Assembly (NCBI GenBank): GCA_015232015.1 | Contig: JADGAM010000018.1 | Location: forward strand, 1 to 40,352 | DNA: 40,352 nucleotides | DNA from: Oligoflexia bacterium | GTDB taxonomy: Bacteria; Bdellovibrionota; Bacteriovoracia; Bacteriovoracales; Bacteriovoracaceae | Direction of reading: 5' to 3' | Shown: one piece after another, positions 27,862 to 35,360 of the stretch | Layout: every line of letters starts with the position of its first letter | Numbering within the stretch: position 1 is the first letter of the stretch | Made by a program: the position numbers and the translations under genes | The notes under the pieces: model-generated | The model's input: the letters and a program-made list of their open reading frames with translations, nothing else | What the model was told of the DNA's origin: nothing | Database searches by the model: none

Positions 27862-28497
27862 GTGATTTTTATATTTAATCTGCTAATAATATTTACAATA
27901 GGAGTATTTATTTATTCTTATTTTATTCAAGTTATTGAGGCCAAATCTGCCGTTAAGGAGTCCATCAAGATCAAACCATTAGTCAGTAATCTTAAAGTAG
28001 ATTCTACAAATAGTTCAGTTGAGTTTATGGCCATTGGTAATCCAGGGATGCTAACTATTGAAGGAAAGGGAAAAGGTATTACTGGCGATTTAACTATTTC
28101 TTCTAGGAATGTAGAGGGAACTTTTGAATGTGACCTGAATACCTTGGAAACAGGAATTGATCTTCGTGACAAGCACATGAAAGAAAAATATTTGGAGATT
28201 GAAAAAGCAGCATTTGCTAAAGCAGAGTTTAAGCTTACCAAGTTAACCTTACCTGATAAGGAGTCATTTACTACTAAAAAGATTCCATTTGAGGGAAAGC
28301 TCAAACTTCATGGAGTGGAGAAACTAATTAAAGGTGAGGCCAATATAGACAAAGACAAAAAAAACAAAACTCTTCAAAGCACGGCATCTTTTAATATAAA
28401 TGTAAAAGATTTTAATATTACGATACCAACTTTTGCAGGAATAAATGTTGGTGAAAATGTAAAAATACAAACTAAGATTATTTTCATAGCTAAATAA
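27826..28497 (+). CDS. YceI-family periplasmic protein
   Basis: Single YceI-type beta-barrel of the lipocalin-like kind that binds long isoprenoid molecules in its homologues. Recognised by GKGKGITGDLTI, FECDLNTLETGIDLRDKHMKEKYLEI (the family's DLRDxHMxxxYL block), IPFEGKLKLHGVEK and a closing strand FNINVKDFNITIPTF. The N-terminus is MKT-MKT-MKT-MKS from a 9-base repeat, giving four possible ATG starts, followed by an uncleaved-looking signal anchor (VIFIFNLLIIFTIGVFIYSYFI). It may present a quinone or polyprenoid to the electron-transfer chain, which is inference from the fold. Overlaps the cytochrome gene by four bases, with a three-codon gap to the next gene when its ATG is used. Confidence 0.9.
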   Translation: MKTMKTMKTMKSVIFIFNLLIIFTIGVFIYSYFIQVIEAKSAVKESIKIKPLVSNLKVDSTNSSVEFMAIGNPGMLTIEGKGKGITGDLTISSRNVEGTFECDLNTLETGIDLRDKHMKEKYLEIEKAAFAKAEFKLTKLTLPDKESFTTKKIPFEGKLKLHGVEKLIKGEANIDKDKKNKTLQSTASFNINVKDFNITIPTFAGINVGENVKIQTKIIFIAK

Positions 28498-28506
28498 GTG
28501 GTAAGT

Positions 28507-29640
28507 ATGAACTTTTATTGGCCATTTTGTTATTTGTTTTTATTCCTATTATTATTCTTAATTTTATTTAATCAAAACACTTATTCATTTCCTGAAAATA
28601 TTAGACATGGTTATTCTAACTGTACTTCTTGTCATTATAGTCCTAGTGGAGGTGGATTGATAACTCCTTATGGAAGGGAGCTTTCAAGAGAAATGTTAAG
28701 CACCTGGGGTAAAGAAGGAAGTGAGGTACAACCACTTTACGGTATAATTAAAAGACCTGTATGGTTAGATTTTGGAGGAGATCTACGAGTAGTTCAAATA
28801 TATCGAGACAACCCTTTTATCGAAGAGGCCAAAATTATACCTATGCAATTTGATGTGGAGGCAATTGCCATGTTGAAAAATTATTCACTTGTGGCCACTA
28901 TAGGACCTATGCATAAGTTAAATAAAAAAACCTCTGAATTTGAAATTGGCAGTAGAAGGCATTATGTGATGGCAAAACTAAGTAATTTATTTATATTGAG
29001 GGCCGGTAAATTTATGCCGAATTTAGGAATCAATACTGCAGACCATATTATCGCTACTAAAAGAGGATTGAATTTCGATGAAGGTTCTGAAACCTATAAT
29101 ATAGAACTCTCTTACATTTCTTCAAAGTTAAATATATTTACAACAGGAGTTTTTGGTGACCCTTCTGAAAAAGAAATTAAGCGAGATAAAGGAGGGACAT
29201 TAAATATTAGCTATGCCTTTTTAAATAGATTTAAAATAGGAGGAAGTTATTTTTATGGTTATAATGAAAATTACAAACGAAATATTATGGGTTCATACGC
29301 CATATTAGGCATAACTGAAAAATTATATTTGCTAAGTGAATGGGATTTTCAAAAAATAAATTATCAAAATGTTACTGCTAAAAATAATAAATGGGGAATT
29401 TTAACTTACAATAAAGTAGGAATAGAAGCTCTCAAAGGATTCCATATTGTCTTTACATATGATAAAGCAAAAGCAGATCTAACAGATGATCTTAGCAGGA
29501 TATATTCTTTTGGACCGGGGTTGATCTGGTATCCAAGACCACACTACGAATTGGCCTTTTCCTGGCTGAAACAAAAAACCTCTATGGTATCTAATGAGCT
29601 GACCGACTATGCATGGTTAATGATACATGTTTATTTGTAA
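28507..29640 (+). CDS. Outer-membrane beta-barrel with N-terminal CxxCH haem motif
   Basis: Signal peptide (a Phe/Leu-rich run to about residue 26), then one haem site C39-T-S-C42-H43 in CTSCHYSPSGGGLITPYGR, numbered from ATG 28507. The in-frame GTG at 28498 has no ribosome site. The rest shows about a dozen alternating strands rich in Tyr, Phe and Gly (YHFxxxF-type pairs, AKLSNLFILRAGKFMPNLG, FKIGGSYFYGYNENY, YSFGPGLIWY) and ends in an aromatic-rich strand, LMIHVYL, typical of outer-membrane porins. A haem at the periplasmic face of a barrel hints at electron passage across the outer membrane. Last gene of the operon; its stop is part of the inverted repeat that follows. Confidence 0.88.
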   Translation: MNFYWPFCYLFLFLLLFLILFNQNTYSFPENIRHGYSNCTSCHYSPSGGGLITPYGRELSREMLSTWGKEGSEVQPLYGIIKRPVWLDFGGDLRVVQIYRDNPFIEEAKIIPMQFDVEAIAMLKNYSLVATIGPMHKLNKKTSEFEIGSRRHYVMAKLSNLFILRAGKFMPNLGINTADHIIATKRGLNFDEGSETYNIELSYISSKLNIFTTGVFGDPSEKEIKRDKGGTLNISYAFLNRFKIGGSYFYGYNENYKRNIMGSYAILGITEKLYLLSEWDFQKINYQNVTAKNNKWGILTYNKVGIEALKGFHIVFTYDKAKADLTDDLSRIYSFGPGLIWYPRPHYELAFSWLKQKTSMVSNELTDYAWLMIHVYL

Positions 29641-29760
29641 CTGGTCAGGTCCCTGGTAAATTTTGATCCATTTTCTTCGTCATTCGTGCGGCTTGCAGGA
29701 AGCAAGCCTCCTCTTTCCTCTGAAACTGAATCAAAATTTCCTCAGGGCCTTGACCAGTTA
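29638..29760. repeat. Long imperfect inverted repeat with nested hairpin
   Basis: Left arm 29638-29667 (starts TAACTGGTCAGGTCCCTGG) and right arm 29730-29760 (ends CAGGGCCTTGACCAGTTA) are near-perfect reverse complements of about 30 bases. Inside is a perfect hairpin, GGCTTGC (29690-29696), AGGAA loop, GCAAGCC (29702-29708). The left arm uses the stop codon of the barrel gene. It may be the operon's terminator or 3' processing structure, a small structured RNA, or a palindromic repeat element. No T-run follows, so a simple intrinsic terminator is less likely. No second copy was seen in the window. Confidence 0.8.
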
Positions 29761-29866
29761 CCAAAGCTAGCTGACTAATTATGTTTATTTGTAACCCGAT
29801 ATTCTTTCAAATTTTTTCAAATTCTGTTTATTGACTTTAAGTAGGCAATATCCTACCGTTTAGCTC

Positions 29867-30229
29867 ATGAAAAATATAAATAAATATCTATTTCTTTTAT
29901 TCCTTCTATTCGTATTATTAATAACTTCTCTTACTCAGGCATACGCTTTTAATTTAGCAACTGTCGAATGTATGACCGCCTGGGATAAATGTATGGATAC
30001 TATTGGTGATAACTTGGACGTAAATCCCTGCTACAACGATAGTATGAAAGTTGGAAGACTTCAATGTCACTATTCTAAATGTATCTGTGTTTGCTCTGCT
30101 CATGAAGCTCCTGGGGATCCAAGTGCTGGCCAGATTTGTTCAAACACTACATGCCTGCCTCACAGAGAGAATTTGCGGAACTTTAAATACTCAAAGGCCT
30201 GCCAGGATTGGCTTCGTACTCACCACTGA
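29867..30229 (+). CDS. Small secreted Cys-rich protein
   Basis: 120 residues. Signal peptide with a strong Leu/Phe core, ending TQAYA-FNL. The mature part of about 92 residues has ten Cys (VEC, DKC, NPC, LQC, SKCICVC, QIC, TTC, KAC), an even number that suits five disulfides and an extracellular protein. No known fold is recognised. A small hairpin GTAGG-CAATAT-CCTAC (29841-29856) stands in the leader just before the ATG, and no good Shine-Dalgarno is present. The last 13 codons lie in the 40-base sequence repeated at 34548-34587. Confidence 0.8.
   Translation: MKNINKYLFLLFLLFVLLITSLTQAYAFNLATVECMTAWDKCMDTIGDNLDVNPCYNDSMKVGRLQCHYSKCICVCSAHEAPGDPSAGQICSNTTCLPHRENLRNFKYSKACQDWLRTHH
30185..30224 (+). 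repeat. 40-bp direct repeat, copy 1 (3' end of Cys-rich gene)
   Basis: AAATACTCAAAGGCCTGCCA then GGATTGGCTTCGTACTCACC. It codes KYSKACQDWLRTH at the C-terminus of the gene 29867-30229. The second copy, 38 of 40 bases identical, lies about 4.36 kb downstream in the same orientation at 34548-34587. Confidence 0.9.
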
Positions 30230-30327
30230 AAAAATCGCAATTTTTAAGTTTAAAAAAATAAAAAAAATAAAATAAATAAAATAAATAAAATACCATCTTA
30301 TGCCTTAACAATTTCCTATGAAAGTAT

Positions 30328-30345
30328 TTTCGGCCTTGACCGAAA
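30328..30345. terminator. Weak stem-loop downstream of the split minus-strand gene
   Basis: TTTCGG-CCTTGA-CCGAAA, a perfect 6-bp stem 57 bases past the distal stop codon (30402) of the minus-strand gene. No proper T-run follows on either strand, so termination here is uncertain. Confidence 0.35.
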
Positions 30346-30401
30346 CTCTGTCAATAATTGTGTTGACTTCATTTTTCTTTCCTACTTTCTTATTTTGTAA
30401 C

Positions 30402-30581
30402 TTACTTGATCTTCTTTTCTTCTTTTGTTTTTGTTCCTTTTACGGTTTTTGCCTCTGCCTCTATGGCCTCTTTAAACGCCTTTATAGGTGCTAGATGGGA
30501 TAACACCGGAGTAATATCTTGATAATTATAAAGCTTTTCGATATCACCTATTTCTGCGGTGGCCAGTAGTCCCTCTATTTC
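30402..30581 (-). other. Out-of-frame 59-codon tail of the split gene (after a slippery A AAA AAG)
   Basis: Directly behind the stop of 30575-31645, the -1 frame stays open for 59 codons: EIEGLLATAEIGDIEKLYNY and on, ending in a Lys-rich tail and TAA at 30402. It starts like an ankyrin repeat (LLATAEIGDIEKLY). The change of frame falls in A AAA AAG (30581-30587, read as gcA AAA AAG then AAA TAG). Either a ribosomal -1 shift or a one-base change in the A6 run joins this tail to the gene. The tail is in the same frame as the first segment 31617-32069. Confidence 0.7.
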
Positions 30582-31645
30582 TTTTTTGCTGAGAATGATT
30601 TGATAAAATTATCTTCTTCCTCAGAATATATTTGATTTAACCTAGGATTACGTTTTATATAGGACAGAAGCTCGTCATAGGTAGAAATGCTAGTAACACT
30701 TTTAAAATATTCGGGATAAAGTGTTTCTAACTTATGGTAGGCCTTAGGAAGAGATTTCTCTAGGTTCGATAAAGGCGTTGATAAATCTGGATCAAGAAGC
30801 TTAAGACAGTATTGAGGATATTTTTCAATAATTTCATTATAATCATTAAGAGAATATTTTTTTATTTTATCAAAAAAATCCTTCCTCCACAAAAAATTTT
30901 TGATCATAAGAGGAGTGTAAACTTTTTTCAGCTTAAGATAGAGTTCATCGCTTGCAATGCAAATTTTCTCTGCTTCGTCAAAGCAGTAAGAAAGTGCTTG
31001 GCGCTCATCTGCATTCAATTGATAGGACTGGGACACATATTCAATAGGCTTATTACCCAAAACACCAATGTTGGCAATCTTACTATGGGTTCCATATGAT
31101 CTGACATCATTATCAGTTAGTTGTATTAAGTTATCCACCCATGCTCGTCCCTTACGATCAAAGGCCATAGACCATCTCCATTCTCCTTTAGAACTATCAT
31201 ACTCTCGGACTTCTACATCCCTTGCTAATTTTCCAGTTACAGGATCCCTTTTCGATAACAAGCTGTGGGAAAAGTGATAAGTTTTAGTAGGTCTCTGGGT
31301 GAAATCGGCTACAATTTTTTTCAAAAAATCTTTCTGTAAATTATAAGAGATAGTTTCTAGAAGAGAAGTGAAATTAGTAGTGGGTGAAAAGAGAGAAAGA
31401 AATGGTCTTATCTGTCGGTCTGCTCTATATGGAGTTTCACAGAATCCCATACCTTGTTCCAATATTGCCATCTCCGTGAAGTAGTCTTTGATATCAGCTA
31501 CTATGCTTACTTCTCTATTGTAGCTGTTGAAGCGACCTCCATGTTCAAAACTTTGCATCAAGCTATCGTATTTTTGCCTATCAATACGTAATACTCCTTG
31601 CGAATCCTCTTCTATCTTAATCGGAAATAAATGATGACAATTCAT
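30575..31645 (-). CDS. Middle segment of a split exported gene, unknown function
   Basis: 356 codons from an ATG that lies inside the end of the previous reading frame. No ribosome site precedes that ATG and no signal peptide follows it, so it is probably not an independent gene. With the segment 31617-32069 (signal peptide, other frame, 29-base overlap) and the tail to 30402 it makes one protein of roughly 540 residues. Content: mixed alpha/beta, with GEWRWSMAFDRKGRAWVDN and a helical C-terminal part rich in Tyr, Lys and Asp (KYSLNDYNEIIEKYPQYCLKLL). GTWRAVPQVDKEGHL in the first segment resembles GEWRWSMAFDRKGRA here, pointing to a repeated Trp/Asp/Gly strand unit. The family is not recognised. 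Confidence 0.7.
   Translation of the reverse strand: MNCHHLFPIKIEEDSQGVLRIDRQKYDSLMQSFEHGGRFNSYNREVSIVADIKDYFTEMAILEQGMGFCETPYRADRQIRPFLSLFSPTTNFTSLLETISYNLQKDFLKKIVADFTQRPTKTYHFSHSLLSKRDPVTGKLARDVEVREYDSSKGEWRWSMAFDRKGRAWVDNLIQLTDNDVRSYGTHSKIANIGVLGNKPIEYVSQSYQLNADERQALSYCFDEAEKICIASDELYLKLKKVYTPLMIKNFLWRKDFFDKIKKYSLNDYNEIIEKYPQYCLKLLDPDLSTPLSNLEKSLPKAYHKLETLYPEYFKSVTSISTYDELLSYIKRNPRLNQIYSEEEDNFIKSFSAKKK
30581..30587 (-). promoter_or_regulatory. Candidate -1 frameshift heptamer A AAA AAG
   Basis: Identical to the slippery site of E. coli dnaX, in the right phase (gcA AAA AAG), with the zero-frame stop TAG two codons on. The usual upstream Shine-Dalgarno stimulator at 10-14 bases is not there, and no strong downstream hairpin is obvious. 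A plain indel in the A6 run explains the same pattern. Confidence 0.4.
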
Positions 31646-32069
31646 TGATCAATTTTGTTTCAAGAGCATAACTGATTCCTTTTCCCTTACTCAGATGCCC
31701 CTCCTTGTCTACTTGGGGGACCGCTCTCCAAGTACCTTCGCTATTAGAGCGGTATAGCAACCTCGGCATTAATTTAGCATGGCCATCGAGAAAACCCTTT
31801 TTTGTATTAACATACATTAGCATATGATCACGTTCAGAAGAGGTTTTTAGTATACGAGTGAAATAATATATATCCTCTCCAATTTTAATGCTCTTGAAAG
31901 GAGGAAAATTTTTCAACATGTAGTTTACTTCTGGGTACGAAGAGTAGAGTGGCACAGACGCAGAAGGATCTGCTTTTTTTTCCTCTGCGGCCAGTGATAG
32001 TTTTAGAGGCAGAATTATTATCGCAAGTAAAACTATCCAAGATAAAAAATTATACAAATTCAATTTCAT
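31617..32069 (-). CDS. First segment of a split exported gene (signal peptide)
   Basis: 150 codons. Ribosome site GAGG just upstream of the ATG. Clear signal peptide (WIVLLAIIILPLKLSLA-AEEKK). The mature part, starting after a Lys/Ala linker, has YPEVNYMLKNFPPFKSIKIG and then beta-type sequence with LLYRSNSEGTWRAVPQVDKEG. It ends SSFISD and stop while the +1 frame opens at 31645 and continues for 356 codons. One added or lost base in 31617-31645 would join them. Divergent from the gene at 32194, with 124 bases between. Unknown function. Confidence 0.7.
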   Translation of the reverse strand: MKLNLYNFLSWIVLLAIIILPLKLSLAAEEKKADPSASVPLYSSYPEVNYMLKNFPPFKSIKIGEDIYYFTRILKTSSERDHMLMYVNTKKGFLDGHAKLMPRLLYRSNSEGTWRAVPQVDKEGHLSKGKGISYALETKLINELSSFISD

Positions 32070-32193
32070 TAGCGCCTCTCCCGGTTTCGTAATCGTTGGA
32101 AAAACATACCTATTTGTACTTTAGAATAACTTACCATATTCTAATAATATTGATCATAATTTTTTTACTTTACTTCTACTTTCTGGATTAACT

Positions 32194-33681
32194 ATGTTTA
32201 GTTTTTTTCCCAATTATTTATTTAAATTAATGATAGTTTTAGTGTTTTTGGTTGTGAGTATCAAAGCTCCGATATCGTTCAACGATGGATACTTTCGCAC
32301 ACAGATTAATGGTGCCCAAGCTCAAGATAAAGTGAAGTATGGCAGTATTAATAGCTTTGAAGACGATCACGCGAAGGCCTTTATGGTTCTAGATGTAGTG
32401 TCAGCAATTAGTAGTGTTGTAAATCTTTATCACACAACAGGTGAAGTTGTTATACCAAAGACTACTTGGACTTATAGTTTATACGCTGGTGGTGGTGAAT
32501 CTAGTGTTATGAAACCTACTAATAATGGGTGGGTGGGTAATTCTAAAAGAAACGATGATGAATACTATGAGCGACATAAACAACGAACCATTGGAAGAGT
32601 GTTTCTTGCTTCCTTTCTTTTTATTTCTACGTTTATTACCATCGGGCTTACAGCAAAACAGCTTGATAATGTGAAGAAAAGATTGGAGATATTGAAAAAT
32701 ATTCGTTGTAATAAATTTTTTACTAGTAAAAATTCGAGCAATTGGCCACTAAATAAATATTACAGTAGTATTAACCCCGGGAGTGAAGGTGAGAAGGATA
32801 TCCTAAGAAACATTATAGATGTTTGCTGGGATAACTTTAGTAGTATTAAACGCACACAAACAGAGTTAAGGAACTTACTGTCGATAGTTGAGGGCCTAAC
32901 TATTGGTAGGGCGTTCGCTTCGTTACCTGAAAATACGAAGGCAGAGGTAGCTTCAAGAATTAAACCAATATGTCTGAGTTCTCCGCCAAAGAATCAAAAT
33001 AATACCATGGATTTAACTGATATTGGATGTAAGTGTAGAAACGATGGATCTTGTTTAAAACTAACTAGTGATGACCTTGGGTACCTAAAGAATTCCAAGG
33101 CAGCAAATGAGAATATTGAAGTGTTCAATGATTTAGCATCTCAAAAAATTAGGTATGGTGAGCGAAGAGATGGTACTAAAATTTTTGATAATATGAACAC
33201 TACACTCAAACAGATAGATGAAGTAGTAAAGGAATTGAATGAAAAGAGAGCGAAAAAAAATGAAAAACCTTTTCTGGTCTTAAGTGAGGAGCTTCATTCA
33301 AAATCAGATCAATTTATGTCTATCCTCAAAGATGAAGAGTTACAAAGAAAGTTAATGAACAATGATTTATTTAAAAATTTTGGAGGTATTGCTGGCATTG
33401 GTTTGCCAGAAACTAAATTAGCTGGGAACAAAAATTTTTCGTCATTAACTAAAAAGGAGTTGTCTGAAAACTCAATATCTATAAATGTGCTATCTCCTAC
33501 TCCTACAGTGGAAGAAAGGCCTATCTCTCAAAATGAAAAAATTGAAAATACAAAAGATACACAAGATATCAATGATCACAAACAACATGTATATAAAACC
33601 AATAGCATCGAAAAAAATACTTTGGGCTCTATTTGGACAATGATTTCATTGAGATATTTTAAGAAATTTTTTTCTGAGTAG
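32194..33681 (+). CDS. Exported/membrane protein of unknown function
   Basis: 495 residues. N-terminal hydrophobic segment (LFKLMIVLVFLVVSIKAPISF) as signal or anchor, a second membrane segment at about 132-150 (VFLASFLFISTFITIGLTA), then a long hydrophilic, helix-rich part. A Cys group CKCRNDGSC lies near residue 280 with three more Cys before it (C174, C208, C259 approximately). The C-terminal 100 residues are Asn/Glu/Thr-rich and probably disordered. No known family. Gene pair with 33725-34432 (43 bases apart, same strand). Confidence 0.7.
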   Translation: MFSFFPNYLFKLMIVLVFLVVSIKAPISFNDGYFRTQINGAQAQDKVKYGSINSFEDDHAKAFMVLDVVSAISSVVNLYHTTGEVVIPKTTWTYSLYAGGGESSVMKPTNNGWVGNSKRNDDEYYERHKQRTIGRVFLASFLFISTFITIGLTAKQLDNVKKRLEILKNIRCNKFFTSKNSSNWPLNKYYSSINPGSEGEKDILRNIIDVCWDNFSSIKRTQTELRNLLSIVEGLTIGRAFASLPENTKAEVASRIKPICLSSPPKNQNNTMDLTDIGCKCRNDGSCLKLTSDDLGYLKNSKAANENIEVFNDLASQKIRYGERRDGTKIFDNMNTTLKQIDEVVKELNEKRAKKNEKPFLVLSEELHSKSDQFMSILKDEELQRKLMNNDLFKNFGGIAGIGLPETKLAGNKNFSSLTKKELSENSISINVLSPTPTVEERPISQNEKIENTKDTQDINDHKQHVYKTNSIEKNTLGSIWTMISLRYFKKFFSE

Positions 33682-33724
33682 AAACTTTTGAAAATAATTT
33701 TGATTTGAAGAAATAGGAATATAT

Positions 33725-34432
33725 ATGATTAGTATTATAAGTTCAGTTAGATTTTTTATTGCATGTATTTTAATCGCTTTTATATTAACTAATGAATTAA
33801 CATTTGCTAATAACAACTCGTCAGCAGAGTGCAACAAAAATCTTCCACCGAATAAAAAAGATGAACTGCTAGATAAGATCAATGATAATCCCGATATCAA
33901 GAATACTATCAATCAAGATATGCTTCTCACTCAAAAATATCTGGGATATATACTTGGGATTATGCAAACAGTACTGGGCGTTACCTACTCTAGGCTGTAT
34001 GTACGTCATAAAACTGATTGTAAAGTTACATCGCAAAAGATTATATCTTTCGGAGGATATGTTCAATTGTTTGAAGATGTTAGTGAAACGATCGCTATGA
34101 AGGCACAAGAGTACATAATAAATAAAAAACTTAATTCACTTACAACAGATGACGATGTGTCTACTGATTTTCAAGTAAAGGCATTTGATAGCGTAATAGA
34201 GAATACCGAACTTATAAGAGATTTATTAATAGCTAGATTAGCTGCCTACTCTGTGGCCGGCACATTATATGTTGTTGGTTTCGGTTGGGCCTTATACGAA
34301 TTGTATAATTTTACAGATTCTCAGATATGTCCTCTTCCAGACATCAGAACAAAAGTCATAGTGGGCGAACAAGGGAAGGGGGACGGAGTTATAAGGCAGG
34401 CATCAGAACGTAAGTTGAATTTACCGAAATAA
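33725..34432 (+). CDS. Membrane protein of unknown function
   Basis: 235 residues. Signal peptide (FFIACILIAFILTNELTFA) and two further hydrophobic stretches, at about 77-93 (YLGYILGIMQTVLGVTY) and 164-186 (AYSVAGTLYVVGFGWALYEL). The part between is helical and acidic. An AGGAAT ribosome site precedes the ATG. Like its upstream neighbour it combines a signal with a mid-protein membrane segment, and the two may form one envelope complex. Family not recognised. Confidence 0.7.
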   Translation: MISIISSVRFFIACILIAFILTNELTFANNNSSAECNKNLPPNKKDELLDKINDNPDIKNTINQDMLLTQKYLGYILGIMQTVLGVTYSRLYVRHKTDCKVTSQKIISFGGYVQLFEDVSETIAMKAQEYIINKKLNSLTTDDDVSTDFQVKAFDSVIENTELIRDLLIARLAAYSVAGTLYVVGFGWALYELYNFTDSQICPLPDIRTKVIVGEQGKGDGVIRQASERKLNLPK

Positions 34433-34459
34433 CGTTAGAGGGCGAAACATTAAAAAGCA

Positions 34460-34475
34460 AAAAATAATTATTTTT
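34460..34475. terminator. AT-only palindrome, weak terminator
   Basis: AAAAATAATTATTTTT, a perfect 16-base palindrome 27 bases after the stop at 34432, with five Ts at its right end. With no G-C pairs it would be a weak terminator. Confidence 0.3.
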
Positions 34476-34547
34476 CATTGCTAACCGTTCCTGCTACCCT
34501 CGCTACTTGGATTGTAAAATGATTAACTTTTATCCGGTTCAACTTAC

Positions 34548-34587
34548 AAATATTCAAAGGCCTGTCAGGATTGGCTTCGTACTCACC
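34548..34587 (+). repeat. 40-bp direct repeat, copy 2
   Basis: Second copy of the end of the Cys-rich gene (two transitions in 40 bases). Read on the plus strand it still codes KYSKACQDWLRTH, but no gene leads into it and the flanks differ. On the minus strand it provides the last codons and the stop of the gene 34554-35336. Confidence 0.9.
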
Positions 34588-35336
34588 TGATTTGTCTGTT
34601 GGTTTAATAATTCATTTTCTGATAATATTTGGGGTTGCAAATCTTGTATGAGATTGTTTTCCTCTTCAAGAATGGCAGATCTTTCTTGCTCTAATACTCT
34701 ACTTTGTAAATTATTTATAAGAAGTGATCTTTCAAGAGAATAGAGATTCTGGTTATATTCAGGATATTCGGAGGTATTATTTTCATTATTGTAATTGCTT
34801 TTTATCTGTTCCAACTCTTTTAAACAATCATTTTTTTGATCTTGACCATATAGAGAATCACACTCCCTTTTTTTAGATTGGACAAAATCTAGGTAGTTTG
34901 TTTTTTCCATTAAGGCAGCTCTTTGATCTTGGAGATCGCTTGCTTGCAGGTCATTTAATAACAGAGAGTTTTTAGTACCCAGTTCTCTACCTTGCAAAGA
35001 TAAACTATCACTATCAGAGTAGGAGGGTAAATTTTCGGAACCAAGGTTAGTAGGATTCATGCTAGAATTAGGGACAGAATTATGGCCAGAATTAGCATTA
35101 GTTGATGGGCGATTATCATCAGATGCTACCACTACGCTATTGGAAGAAGAATCAGATGCTACTCTAGCATCATCAGAAGATTTGTTGTTTGTATTTACTT
35201 TATTAGGATTATTAACGTCGCTACTGGAATTTAAAGTTGTTGCTGAGGTGGTATAAGCATCTGCATTCGCTATTATTTCTGATATTAAGATAATTAAGAG
35301 CAGAATTTCTATATAATAAAATATATTTTTTCTCAT
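34554..35336 (-). CDS. Secreted Ser/Asn-rich protein with helical repeats
   Basis: The start at 35336 (MRKNIFYY) is chosen for AAGGAG seven bases upstream; an ATG at 35360 has none. Signal peptide (IEILLLIILISEIIANADA). Then about 100 residues of Ser/Asn/Asp low complexity. Next come two copies of a helical unit, NSLLLNDLQASDLQDQRAAL and RSLLINNLQSRVLEQERSAI, separated by a charged coiled part. The C-terminus VSTKPILTGL and the stop are antisense to the 40-base repeat, so the present end of the protein may be recent. Unknown function; secreted or periplasmic. Confidence 0.75.
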   Translation of the reverse strand: MRKNIFYYIEILLLIILISEIIANADAYTTSATTLNSSSDVNNPNKVNTNNKSSDDARVASDSSSNSVVVASDDNRPSTNANSGHNSVPNSSMNPTNLGSENLPSYSDSDSLSLQGRELGTKNSLLLNDLQASDLQDQRAALMEKTNYLDFVQSKKRECDSLYGQDQKNDCLKELEQIKSNYNNENNTSEYPEYNQNLYSLERSLLINNLQSRVLEQERSAILEEENNLIQDLQPQILSENELLNQQTNQVSTKPILTGL

Positions 35337-35360
35337 ATATATTCTCCTTGATAAAAGCAA

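Noticed and set aside
30255-30292. AAATAAATAAAATAAATAAAAT tract as a regulatory repeat
   Set aside because: Simple AT slippage sequence behind a gene; nothing points to function.
30225-34547. Region between the 40-bp repeats as a defined integrative element
   Set aside because: No integrase, transposase, tRNA or origin seen inside; only the repeat itself is supported.
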